NCBI GenBank assembly: GCA_015058985.1
Contig: SVBH01000001.1
Location: 124,001-188,000 of the forward strand
DNA length: 64,000 nt
Origin: Erysipelotrichaceae bacterium
Lineage (GTDB): Bacteria > Bacillota_I > Bacilli_A > RFN20 > DUOF01
Direction of reading: 5' to 3'
Positions 56,480 through 64,000 of this stretch are shown here, one piece after another. The position numbers and the translations under genes were made by a program. Numbering within the stretch: the stretch's first letter is position 1; each line of letters starts with the position of its first letter. Under the pieces are notes generated by a model. It was not told where the DNA came from and ran no database searches. It saw only the letters and a list, made by a program, of their open reading frames with translations.

Positions 56480-57114
56480 TAATCTTCCAACCAATTCAAT
56501 TTAGCGAGTTCAATAGTTTCTCCTAAATTCTTTCTCCATTTACTAGTAACTGTAGATTGACCTTCATCTGCAATATCATTTCTTCTTTTCCATTCAAGCA
56601 AAACACTATCAATATAATTAATATTTTTCTTATTTGAGAATATAGCAACATTAATAGCTTCTTTTATTTTTTCTATTTTTTCACCATTATCAAACCAACT
56701 TCTAACTACACTAACTTCAAATGGAGTTAAAGGACGAGAAAAACTTTTTTCTAATAAAGTATAAATTTCGTCATTAATTTTATTAACTGCCCTTGCCTGT
56801 TCATTAACCATATTTGCTATCATTTTATCAATTAAAGGTTGCAAAGAAGTCTCTAAACCATCCTTACAATCTCTTATAGCAATAATTTTTCTATTCATTA
56901 AAGATTCCATTCTAGAATCGATTTCATCACAACTCATTGTATGTTTTAAAGTTATAAGTTCAGGAGTTACTAATGGTTGCCCAGAACTTTTACATCTATC
57001 AATTATTAAAATAATAGCTAAATCACTTTCATCTAACCCTAAACTTTTATAATTTTCGATTAATAAAGTTCTCCAATCTAAGAATGCTGAAAAATTTTCT
57101 ACACCTGGCATCAT
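56479..57114 (-). CDS. dnaD: Replication initiation protein DnaD
   Basis: About 211 aa. Three ATG codons in a row follow AGGGGAG, at 57117, 57114 and 57111; 57114 gives a 5-base spacing, and 57111 is equally possible. Residues 1-100 form the winged-helix N-terminal domain. The C-terminal DnaB_2 domain (about 125-195) has SRPLTPFEVSVVRSWFDNG, then IKEAINVAIFSNKKNINYID, with the final YIDSVLLEWK. DnaD bends DNA and loads helicase at oriC and restart sites. It is coupled to nth. Confidence 0.9.
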   Translation of the reverse strand: MMPGVENFSAFLDWRTLLIENYKSLGLDESDLAIILIIDRCKSSGQPLVTPELITLKHTMSCDEIDSRMESLMNRKIIAIRDCKDGLETSLQPLIDKMIANMVNEQARAVNKINDEIYTLLEKSFSRPLTPFEVSVVRSWFDNGEKIEKIKEAINVAIFSNKKNINYIDSVLLEWKRRNDIADEGQSTVTSKWRKNLGETIELAKLNWLED

Positions 57115-57209
57115 CATCACTCCCCTAACTTGTGCTTTTTATTATAGACTAATTAAAAATTATTTCCATATTAAAATTTAAAAACATTGAAAATGTTGAC
57201 TTCTTTTTT

Positions 57210-57902
57210 TTAGTCTCTATTATTTCGAACAAATAATAAGACGAATCTTAAAATTTCTGCTAAAGAAGCTATTAGACCCACGACATAAGTAAATGCAGCA
57301 GAACGCAATACAACTCTTACTCCTTGTTGCTGTCTTTCTCCAGTAACCACATTTGCTAAATACTCTCTTGCTCTATAAGAAGCATTAAGTTCTACAGGTA
57401 AAGTTACTAATTGAAAAATTGCAATAGTACTAAAAAGAACTATTCCTGTCCAGAACAATCCTGAAAAGCTTAATAGTAAGCCAAAAATAATCAAAATCCA
57501 ACTAAATTGATTAGCAAATTGCACAGGTTTTACAAGAGCGCTTCTTACCTTAATAAAAGAATATCCTTGATTATGTTGTATTGCATGCCCAACTTCATGA
57601 CAAGCAATAGCAACAGCAGATACGCTGGTTCCATGATAAACAGAAGATGATAAATAAATTACCTTCTTCGTAGGATCATAATGATCAGATAAAGATCCAT
57701 TTGTTTGGGCAATTGAAACGTCCGTTACATCATTATCCCTCAAAAATCTCTCAGCAGCTTCTTTACCAGTTAAACCTATTCCATTCTCTACTTTTAAATA
57801 CTTATTATATTTACCCATTACTAAGCTTTGAGCAAAAATAGACAAAATAAATGGGACAAGAATAAGCAACATATTAATCACTTCATAATCGATTTCTTCC
57901 AT
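57210..57902 (-). CDS. YugP-like membrane zinc metallopeptidase
   Basis: A 230-aa protein of the Zn_peptidase_2 (DUF) family. Zinc-site motif AIACHEVGHAIQH (HEVGH, near 101-105), preceded by SDHYDPTKKVIYLSSSVYHG, both diagnostic. Three to five hydrophobic segments, the first at 9-28. A third ligand is likely in the PVELNASYRAREYL stretch. Substrate unknown. Its ribosome site AGGAGG lies only a few bases after the T-run of the HU terminator. Confidence 0.85.
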   Translation of the reverse strand: MEEIDYEVINMLLILVPFILSIFAQSLVMGKYNKYLKVENGIGLTGKEAAERFLRDNDVTDVSIAQTNGSLSDHYDPTKKVIYLSSSVYHGTSVSAVAIACHEVGHAIQHNQGYSFIKVRSALVKPVQFANQFSWILIIFGLLLSFSGLFWTGIVLFSTIAIFQLVTLPVELNASYRAREYLANVVTGERQQQGVRVVLRSAAFTYVVGLIASLAEILRFVLLFVRNNRD

Positions 57903-57916
57903 ATTTTATCCTCCTA

Positions 57917-57943
57917 TCAAAAAAAGCTCCTTACAGAGCTTTT
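57917..57943 (-). terminator. Terminator after the HU gene
   Basis: On the minus strand AAGCTC, loop TGTAAG, GAGCTT, then a T-run; the YugP-like gene's ribosome site follows at once. Confidence 0.8.
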
Positions 57944-57953
57944 GTTTTATGTA

Positions 57954-58226
57954 TTAGTTAGCTGAGTCTAATAAAACTTTGCTAGCTTTAAATTTAACTA
58001 CATCTTTTTCAGGTGATTCGATAATTGCTCCTGTTGCTGGGTTACGTGTAGTTCTAGCTGCTCTTGTTTTTACAGCAAACTTTCCAAAGTTAGCAATTGT
58101 TACTTCTTCTTTTGCAGCTAAAGCTTCAGCCATGATTGAGAATGTAGCTTTTACAGCTTCTTCTGCTGCTTTTCTAGTTAAACCAACTTTAACAGCTACG
58201 CACTCTATTAAATGTTTACTTGTCAT
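57954..58226 (-). CDS. hup: HU family DNA-binding protein
   Basis: A 90-residue nucleoid protein. MTSKHLIECVAVKVGLTRKAAEEA at the front, ANFGKFAVKTRAARTTRNPATG for the beta-arm (with RNPATG, the DNA-inserting Pro), and the closing VVKFKASKVLLDSAN. Normal HU length and order. AGGAGG precedes the ATG. Regular codon use suggests high expression. It has its own terminator. Confidence 0.95.
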   Translation of the reverse strand: MTSKHLIECVAVKVGLTRKAAEEAVKATFSIMAEALAAKEEVTIANFGKFAVKTRAARTTRNPATGAIIESPEKDVVKFKASKVLLDSAN

Positions 58227-58306
58227 TTTACTATTCCTCCTATGAATTATCTAACTAAATATTATCATTATATCAATAAATATTCAATATTTTTTTAATT
58301 TAGAAC

Positions 58307-58831
58307 CTATAGTAGGTCTTGTTCTTTTTCCACTTTTCTTTCTTTCTTTCCTAAATGGACTATAACTAATGTTACAAACATAACAATACCAAACACTAAA
58401 AAGGTTGGAGTTAAGGTTGATAATTTAACTTCTAAAAAGGTATCGGGCTTATATTTTATTCCATGTATTGCAAAATTAATAATCATAATAACAGTAAGAA
58501 TGTAAGAAAATTGTTTTACTTCTTTATCTTCTAATTTATAACCAAATTTAGACAAAAAAGACTTCATACTTCCCTTTTTATTAGCTACCAATTCTCCTAT
58601 CAAACAGATAACTAGCATCACTAATACTATAAAAGTAACTACTAGCATTACAATTAAGAATGCCTTTAGGCCACCAAAATATTTCTTGAAATCATAATCA
58701 AAGATTGAGACCATTTCGCTTTTTTTGTTATGGTAAACGAATTTAAATGGTTTTACCAATATTCCTATAATATATGTAGTATAAAAAACAATTAATGCTG
58801 TTAATTTAAGAATATGCAGTTTTTTAGACAT
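58307..58831 (-). CDS. Four-helix membrane protein, 174 aa
   Basis: Start ATG 58831, after AGGTGATG TTT. Hydrophobic segments lie near residues 7-27, 57-84, 107-127 and 138-157, with a loop after the first that contains YDFKKYFGG. The motif CLIGELVANKKGSMKSFLSKFG follows segment two. The plan matches the protein at 13997-14485 (same segment order and ELV-N-K motif), although identity is low. The C-terminus is charged (KKERKVEKEQDLL). No function can be assigned. Confidence 0.65.
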   Translation of the reverse strand: MSKKLHILKLTALIVFYTTYIIGILVKPFKFVYHNKKSEMVSIFDYDFKKYFGGLKAFLIVMLVVTFIVLVMLVICLIGELVANKKGSMKSFLSKFGYKLEDKEVKQFSYILTVIMIINFAIHGIKYKPDTFLEVKLSTLTPTFLVFGIVMFVTLVIVHLGKKERKVEKEQDLL

Positions 58832-58900
58832 AAACATCACCTGTATAAATTATAAATCATCCTTTTTGTTTTGAAAATAAAAAAAGAACCGAAGTTCTCT

Positions 58901-59608
58901 TTATTGTACATTATGATAAACATCTTGAACATCGTCATCATCTTCAAGTAAAGAAATTAAACGATCAAATAGTTCTTTTTCTTCCCCTTCAACAGAACAA
59001 TATTCAGTTGGAATCCAGGTTATTTCATAAGATTCTATTTTTAAATTAGCTTTTTCACAAGCTTCTTTCATCTCATATAAAGAAGTCGTTGGTCCATATA
59101 CGATTACTTCTCCATCTTCTGCTTCAATATCTTCAACATCAACATCAGCTTCCATTAAAGCATTTAAGACTGTTTCTTCATCAGTTTCAGATAAAGCAAC
59201 GACAGCATTATGATTGAATTCATGAGATACACATCCCGGTACACCTAATTTAGATTTTGCTTTATTAAAACATGTTTTAACTGCAGATGCAGTTCTATTT
59301 ACATTGTTAGTTAAACATTCAATGATAAATTTAGAGTTTCCAGGCCCAAAACCTTCATAAACTACGCTTGTATATGATTCATCTGCTCCACTTGATGCTT
59401 TGTCGATTGCTCTTTTAATTACATCAGCAGGAACTTGTTCTGCCTTTGCCTTATCTATTACTCTTTTTAAAGCTACATTCATATTTGGATCAGGAACTCC
59501 AGCTTTAGCAGCTATATAAATTTCTTTTCCATATTTAGAATATACTTTAGTTTTTGCCGCATTACTTTTTGCCATTGCAGCTTTTCTAACTTCAAAATGT
59601 CTTCCCAT
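58901..59608 (-). CDS. YebC/PmpR (TACO1-like) translation or transcription regulator
   Basis: A 235-aa protein from the ATG at 59608, which is 15 bases after AAAGGAC; an earlier in-frame codon lies inside the preceding gene. The typical core includes MGRHFEVRKAAMAKSNAAKT, KAKAEQVPADVIKRAIDKA and SYTSVVYEGFGPG, then NVNRTASAVKTCFNKAKSKLG. The family includes transcription regulators and, by more recent work, ribosome stalling-relief factors for poly-proline. It lies 2 bases downstream of the HD-fold gene. Confidence 0.9.
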   Translation of the reverse strand: MGRHFEVRKAAMAKSNAAKTKVYSKYGKEIYIAAKAGVPDPNMNVALKRVIDKAKAEQVPADVIKRAIDKASSGADESYTSVVYEGFGPGNSKFIIECLTNNVNRTASAVKTCFNKAKSKLGVPGCVSHEFNHNAVVALSETDEETVLNALMEADVDVEDIEAEDGEVIVYGPTTSLYEMKEACEKANLKIESYEITWIPTEYCSVEGEEKELFDRLISLLEDDDDVQDVYHNVQ

Positions 59609-59610
59609 TA

Positions 59611-60240
59611 TTATTTTAGTCCTTTCCATTCTTGATAAAATTCAACTAAGAAATTCATCATATAGTTATGTCTTTTCTCAGCAAGTTTTGCACCGGTTTC
59701 TGTATTCATCAAGTCTTTAAGTTTTAAAAGTCGGTCATAAAATTCATTTATACATGAATTACCATCCTTGCTATATGTAGTAAAAGCCACTTCATCTAAA
59801 GCTTCTTTTCCTTCTTTGTAAACTTCTTGTGCCCTTGCTCCTCCAGAAGCAAAAGTTCTGACAATTCCCATAGCACCTATTTCATCAAGTCTTTTTGCAT
59901 CTTGTAAAATCTTACCTTCAACAGTCATTGGACTGCTCATATAATCAGTAGTACTACTTAACATTTCAATAAGATCCATAATTTGACCTTTTTCATAATC
60001 TGTATAATCATGTTTATCTAAAAATTCACGAATTTTTTTTCTTTGCCCTTCTAGGTTAGAAAAAATCTTTGAATTACATATATCACTAGTTAAAGCAACG
60101 GTTTCAATAATCTTCTTATTTCCACCTTCATCTTCCCAAAGTCTTAAAGCCATGCTACGAATACGCATTGCTTTATCAATGCCTTTACCGGTAATTTCTT
60201 TGGATAAATTCTTCTCTGCAAATTTTAAAACTTTTTCCAT
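59611..60240 (-). CDS. HD-domain-fold protein with lost metal ligands (probable pseudoenzyme)
   Basis: A 209-aa protein that lines up with HD-superfamily phosphohydrolases of the YedJ type along its length: EFAEKNL-like start, alpha-helical core, and EGKILQDAKRLDEIGAMGIVRTFASGG, a block diagnostic of that group. But where the family has TGHDxxHxxRV, this chain reads TGKGIDKAMRI (Lys19 and Lys23 in place of His), and where it has LLHDI it reads TSDI (Ser52-Asp53). QDADRLD has become QDAKRLD. The metal site should be gone, so binding rather than catalysis is likely. It precedes the YebC gene by 2 bases. AGGAGGT precedes the ATG. Confidence 0.75.
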   Translation of the reverse strand: MEKVLKFAEKNLSKEITGKGIDKAMRIRSMALRLWEDEGGNKKIIETVALTSDICNSKIFSNLEGQRKKIREFLDKHDYTDYEKGQIMDLIEMLSSTTDYMSSPMTVEGKILQDAKRLDEIGAMGIVRTFASGGARAQEVYKEGKEALDEVAFTTYSKDGNSCINEFYDRLLKLKDLMNTETGAKLAEKRHNYMMNFLVEFYQEWKGLK

Positions 60241-60394
60241 TAAACTACCTCCTTCGTAAACTATAAAAAGTATACCATATTTACTCTTTAAAATCTATAT
60301 TTTTCTTACTATAGTTGAACTTTGTTTTCATATAAGCCCAAAATTGTGGAAAAATATAGTTAGTAACAGTTTTAAACAACCAAGAAAGTTTTTG

Positions 60395-60422
60395 TTGCAA
60401 AAATTACTTAATTGTTTATTAT
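60395..60422 (+). promoter_or_regulatory. Promoter of the 71-aa gene
   Basis: TTGCAA (60395-60400), 16 bases, TATTAT (60417-60422), about 27 bases before the ATG at 60449. Confidence 0.45.
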
Positions 60423-60448
60423 TATATTCAAAAGAAAGGAGCTTTATT

Positions 60449-60664
60449 ATGAGATACATAAAAGTTACAGAAACAAAAGATTATTTAAAAACAACTATCG
60501 AGGAAAAAAGCTTCAAAAAATCTATGTTGAAATTCTGGAAACCAGAAGCAGAAACACTAGATATCAAACTAGCAGAAGGAGATTTAATAGCTTTTCCTAA
60601 AAAGAAAGTTTCAACAAAAAAATCTTCTGTTACAACTGAACAATTAATCGAGGAAAACAATTAA
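60449..60664 (+). CDS. Small protein, 71 aa, unknown
   Basis: The ATG at 60449 follows AAAGGAG by 8 bases. The sequence starts MRYIKVTETKDYLKTTIEEK, then a short Lys/Phe stretch (SFKKSMLKFWKPEAE) and a Ser/Thr/Lys-rich tail. No known family, no membrane segment. It has its own promoter and terminator, which supports a real gene. Confidence 0.6.
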   Translation: MRYIKVTETKDYLKTTIEEKSFKKSMLKFWKPEAETLDIKLAEGDLIAFPKKKVSTKKSSVTTEQLIEENN

Positions 60665-60688
60665 AAGCACTATCTAAGTGCTTTTTTA
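60663..60688 (+). terminator. Terminator after the 71-aa gene
   Basis: AAGCACT, loop ATCTA, AGTGCTT, then T-run. Confidence 0.85.
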
Positions 60689-60734
60689 TTTTCCAAACAA
60701 TACAATTAAGATAATAACAATCAAATCTTTTTTA

Positions 60735-60743
60735 TGATATAAT
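60735..60743 (+). promoter_or_regulatory. Extended -10 promoter of the 389-aa gene
   Basis: TGATATAAT, 25 bases before the ATG at 60768; only a weak -35 (TAACAA) at 17 bases. Confidence 0.55.
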
Positions 60744-60767
60744 GAAAGAAGAAAGGGATTGGTTCTT

Positions 60768-61937
60768 ATGTATCAAATGTATATGCCTATAGCAAAGTTG
60801 TTATATCAAGAAATTAACATCAAACGAGATAACGGCAAATTCAACAACTCTAATAATGAACTAGACTTAGAATATTATGAAGATTTTATGTTTTATGCTT
60901 TTTCTACATTTGAAACACAACAAACAGTAGGATTTGAAAAAAAAGCTAACATTGGATTTGCTTTAATTGAGTGTCTTAAAGAAATTGATTTTAATTTAGC
61001 TAACAAATTAGAAAAGTTACTAGATAAAAAATATTCAAAATATACTAATCTTAGCGAGGACCTATGCCAAAAGTTTTTCCACTATGGAAAAGACCACTTA
61101 ATTAATATTGTAGAAATGGTAGATAAATATACTAATTCATTAGAAAATGATAAATCTATTTTTCCTCAAAAAATATTAGATGTTATTCCAACAATAAAAG
61201 AAATAATCAAGGAAGATAAACATCCAATAGAAAAAATAACACAATTTTCCAACGATTTAAGTAATTCAGAAGTCAAATTAACTTCTCTATGTGATGCTAT
61301 AGAAGAAACTATGAAAAGATTGTTCGTCCACAATTTAAACAAACAAACACAACAAACAGTTCAAGAAATTAAAAACAATCCTTCGAAATTAAAAAGGATG
61401 AATGGACAGGATTTTAATTTGATTATTCATTCTTCCCTAACACCAGAAGCTTTTCTTAATAATACCGGACAAGAATATCATAATATGCTTTCAACTTCTT
61501 TGATTGAAGATGGAAATGTTCGTTGCTATCAATCATCGAATGTTAAATTTGCTTTCTATCAAAATATCGATTCTGAATCTTTAATATCTGCTTTCAGTGG
61601 TGATGCTAACACAGATTTCACAGAAAGGGGAGTATTAAGTTCTTTCTCTACTCCTGATTATATGTCTATAAATGCTTTCAAGAATAAAACTCATCAAGGA
61701 GAAGGATTAAGAGCGTATTCAGAAATAATGTTGAAAGGTGATGTTAGACCTAATGCTATCGTTTGCTATGATTATCTAACAGAAAGAGAATATAAACTGG
61801 CAGAAAAGCACAATCTTGATATCATTCTTGTAGAAACAAAAAAATATCCAAACATGCTTGTCCCAAAAGATATGACAGATCCAAATCTTATTAAAAAAGT
61901 TTATTTAAGTATTTTTGAAAAAGGAATAAGTCGATAA
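60768..61937 (+). CDS. Unknown protein of 389 aa with a conserved-looking C-terminal domain
   Basis: The ATG at 60768 is chosen since AAAGGGA lies 11 bases upstream, and the alternative TTG at 60759 would overlap it. Residues 1-195 are helical. Residues 215-389 form an alpha/beta domain with NLIIHSSLTPEAFLNN, a serine-rich middle and a Rossmann-like close: GEGLRAYSEIMLKGDVRPNA, then NLDIILVETKKYPNM. No family name is known to me. The C-terminal domain has the look of an enzyme or ADP-ribosyl/nucleotide-binding fold, but no catalytic motif is clear. Confidence 0.6.
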   Translation: MYQMYMPIAKLLYQEINIKRDNGKFNNSNNELDLEYYEDFMFYAFSTFETQQTVGFEKKANIGFALIECLKEIDFNLANKLEKLLDKKYSKYTNLSEDLCQKFFHYGKDHLINIVEMVDKYTNSLENDKSIFPQKILDVIPTIKEIIKEDKHPIEKITQFSNDLSNSEVKLTSLCDAIEETMKRLFVHNLNKQTQQTVQEIKNNPSKLKRMNGQDFNLIIHSSLTPEAFLNNTGQEYHNMLSTSLIEDGNVRCYQSSNVKFAFYQNIDSESLISAFSGDANTDFTERGVLSSFSTPDYMSINAFKNKTHQGEGLRAYSEIMLKGDVRPNAIVCYDYLTEREYKLAEKHNLDIILVETKKYPNMLVPKDMTDPNLIKKVYLSIFEKGISR

Positions 61938-61939
61938 TT

Positions 61940-61962
61940 AAGAGTCAATAGACTCTTTTTTA
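61940..61962 (+). terminator. Terminator after the 389-aa gene
   Basis: AAGAGTC, loop AATA, GACTCTT, then T-run. Confidence 0.85.
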
Positions 61963-61976
61963 TTTTATCTAAGATA

Positions 61977-61985
61977 TGATATAAT
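61977..61985 (+). promoter_or_regulatory. Extended -10 promoter of tgt-queA
   Basis: TGATATAAT, 16 bases before the tgt ATG, downstream of the terminator T-run. Confidence 0.55.
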
Positions 61986-61989
61986 CTAA

Positions 61990-63144
<1,155 letters not shown>

Positions 63145-63145
63145 A

Positions 63146-64000
63146 ATGGAAGTAAAAGATTTTGATTTTGATTTACCAGAAGAATTAATTGCTCAAACAC
63201 CTTTGAAAGAAAGAGCAAGATCTCGTTTATTGGTATTAGATAAAAAAACTGGAAAAATAACTCATAAACATTTCGAGGATATTATCGATTATCTAAAACC
63301 CGGTGATGTTTTAGTTAGAAACAATACTAAAGTTATCCCTGCTAGAATATTTGGTATTAAAGATATTACTAACGCTAAAATAGAATGTCTTCTTTTAAAG
63401 CAAATTGAAGGCAACAAATGGGAATGCTTAATAGGTAATGCTAAAGTTGCTAAACTTGGCACTAAATTTAAATTTTCCGATAAATTAAGTGCAACTTGTG
63501 TAGAAGTAAAAGATGAAGGAATTAGAGTATTTGATTTTGATGTTAAAGGTATTTTTTATGAAGTTTTAGAGGAAATAGGAAACATGCCATTACCACCTTA
63601 TATTCATGAAAAATTAAATGAAAAAGATAGATATCAAACTGTTTATGCAAAAATAAATGGTAGTGCTGCTGCCCCAACCGCAGGATTTCATTTTACTAAT
63701 GAACTTTTAGAAAAGATAAAAGAAAAGGGTATTATCATTGCAGATGTTACTTTGCACATTGGATTAGGAACTTTTAGACCTGTAAGTGTTGAAAAATTAG
63801 AAGACCATCACATGCATACAGAACATTATTATATGTCTAAAGAAACTGCAGATATTTTAAACAAAGCAAAAGAAGAAAAAAGAAGAATTATCTCAGTAGG
63901 TACTACTTCAACTAGAACACTTGAAAGTGTCTATGCCAAATACAATACATTTAAGGAATGTGAAGAAGATACTTCTATCTTTATATATCCGGGATATACA
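63146..64000 (+). CDS. queA: S-adenosylmethionine:tRNA ribosyltransferase-isomerase QueA (3' partial)
   Basis: The frame is open from the ATG at 63146 to the window end, 285 codons. It starts [20 protein letters not shown], followed by [34 protein letters not shown] and [23 protein letters not shown] and [11 protein letters not shown] close the visible part; all are QueA landmarks. It converts preQ1 in tRNA to epoxyqueuosine. About 55-60 residues remain outside the window. It forms an operon with tgt; AAGAGGT inside tgt is the ribosome site. Confidence 0.95.
   Translation, partial: MEVKDFDFDLPEELIAQTPLKERARSRLLVLDKKTGKITHKHFEDIIDYLKPGDVLVRNNTKVIPARIFGIKDITNAKIECLLLKQIEGNKWECLIGNAKVAKLGTKFKFSDKLSATCVEVKDEGIRVFDFDVKGIFYEVLEEIGNMPLPPYIHEKLNEKDRYQTVYAKINGSAAAPTAGFHFTNELLEKIKEKGIIIADVTLHIGLGTFRPVSVEKLEDHHMHTEHYYMSKETADILNKAKEEKRRIISVGTTSTRTLESVYAKYNTFKECEEDTSIFIYPGYT

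Overview
The window looks like a piece of the chromosome of a low-GC (about 30 percent by eye, not computed), spore-forming member of the Bacilli lineage of Firmicutes. The evidence is core-gene order shared with Bacillus subtilis, spore genes (cotE, cotJA/B, cotJC, spoVS), Shine-Dalgarno sites of the GGAGG/GGTGA type, and a B-type RNase P RNA. Of 68 visible stop codons, 67 are TAA or TAG and one is TGA. Together with the small intergenic gaps this suggests one of the gut-type Bacilli close to the Erysipelotrichia/RF39/Mollicutes branch. That placement is inference.

Layout. 1-2.6 kb: end of an unrecognised gene, a 43-codon gene remnant, membrane proteins and a Lys/Ala-rich histone H1-like protein. 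2.7-12.4 kb: pcrA, ligA, a small BspA-like protein, a lone ClpB-like AAA+ ATPase, and gatCAB. 12.4-26.4 kb: an accessory region with a leaderless-looking acetyltransferase, tRNA-Lys(CUU), two diacylglycerol-kinase-family lipid kinases, unknown membrane proteins, an ABC-F ATPase, a HAD phosphatase, an acidic lipoprotein, an ASCH protein, the cotJ operon and a protein made of four helix-turn-helix modules.

26.4-51 kb follows, on the minus strand, the B. subtilis order pgsA-recA-rny-ymdB-spoVS-miaB-ymcA-cotE-mutS-mutL. Accessory genes interrupt it: an ABC exporter between spoVS and miaB, a TetR-controlled twin-ATPase ABC exporter between ymcA and cotE, and four proteins built of tandem Helicase-Associated (HA)-type repeats on both sides of mutS. 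The HA-repeat proteins carry 19 repeat units in all and share a C-terminal FFMS...AKYG module that I cannot match to a named domain. They are the best candidate here for an undescribed system.

51-60 kb keeps a second Bacillus-like block: rnpB, a GpsB/DivIVA protein, recU-ponA, nth-dnaD, then a YugP-like protease, HU, a YebC regulator and an HD-fold protein that has lost its metal ligands. 60-64 kb: two unknown proteins and tgt-queA (queuosine synthesis), with queA cut by the window end.

Functionally the window is rich in genome maintenance (PcrA, LigA, MutS, MutL, RecA, RecU, Nth, HU, DnaD), RNA processing (RNase Y, YmcA, MiaB, RNase P, Tgt/QueA), spore coat formation and envelope export. 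Many promoters have an extended -10 of the form TGNTATAAT or TGATAAAAT. Many genes end in compact hairpin terminators that contain the stop codon.
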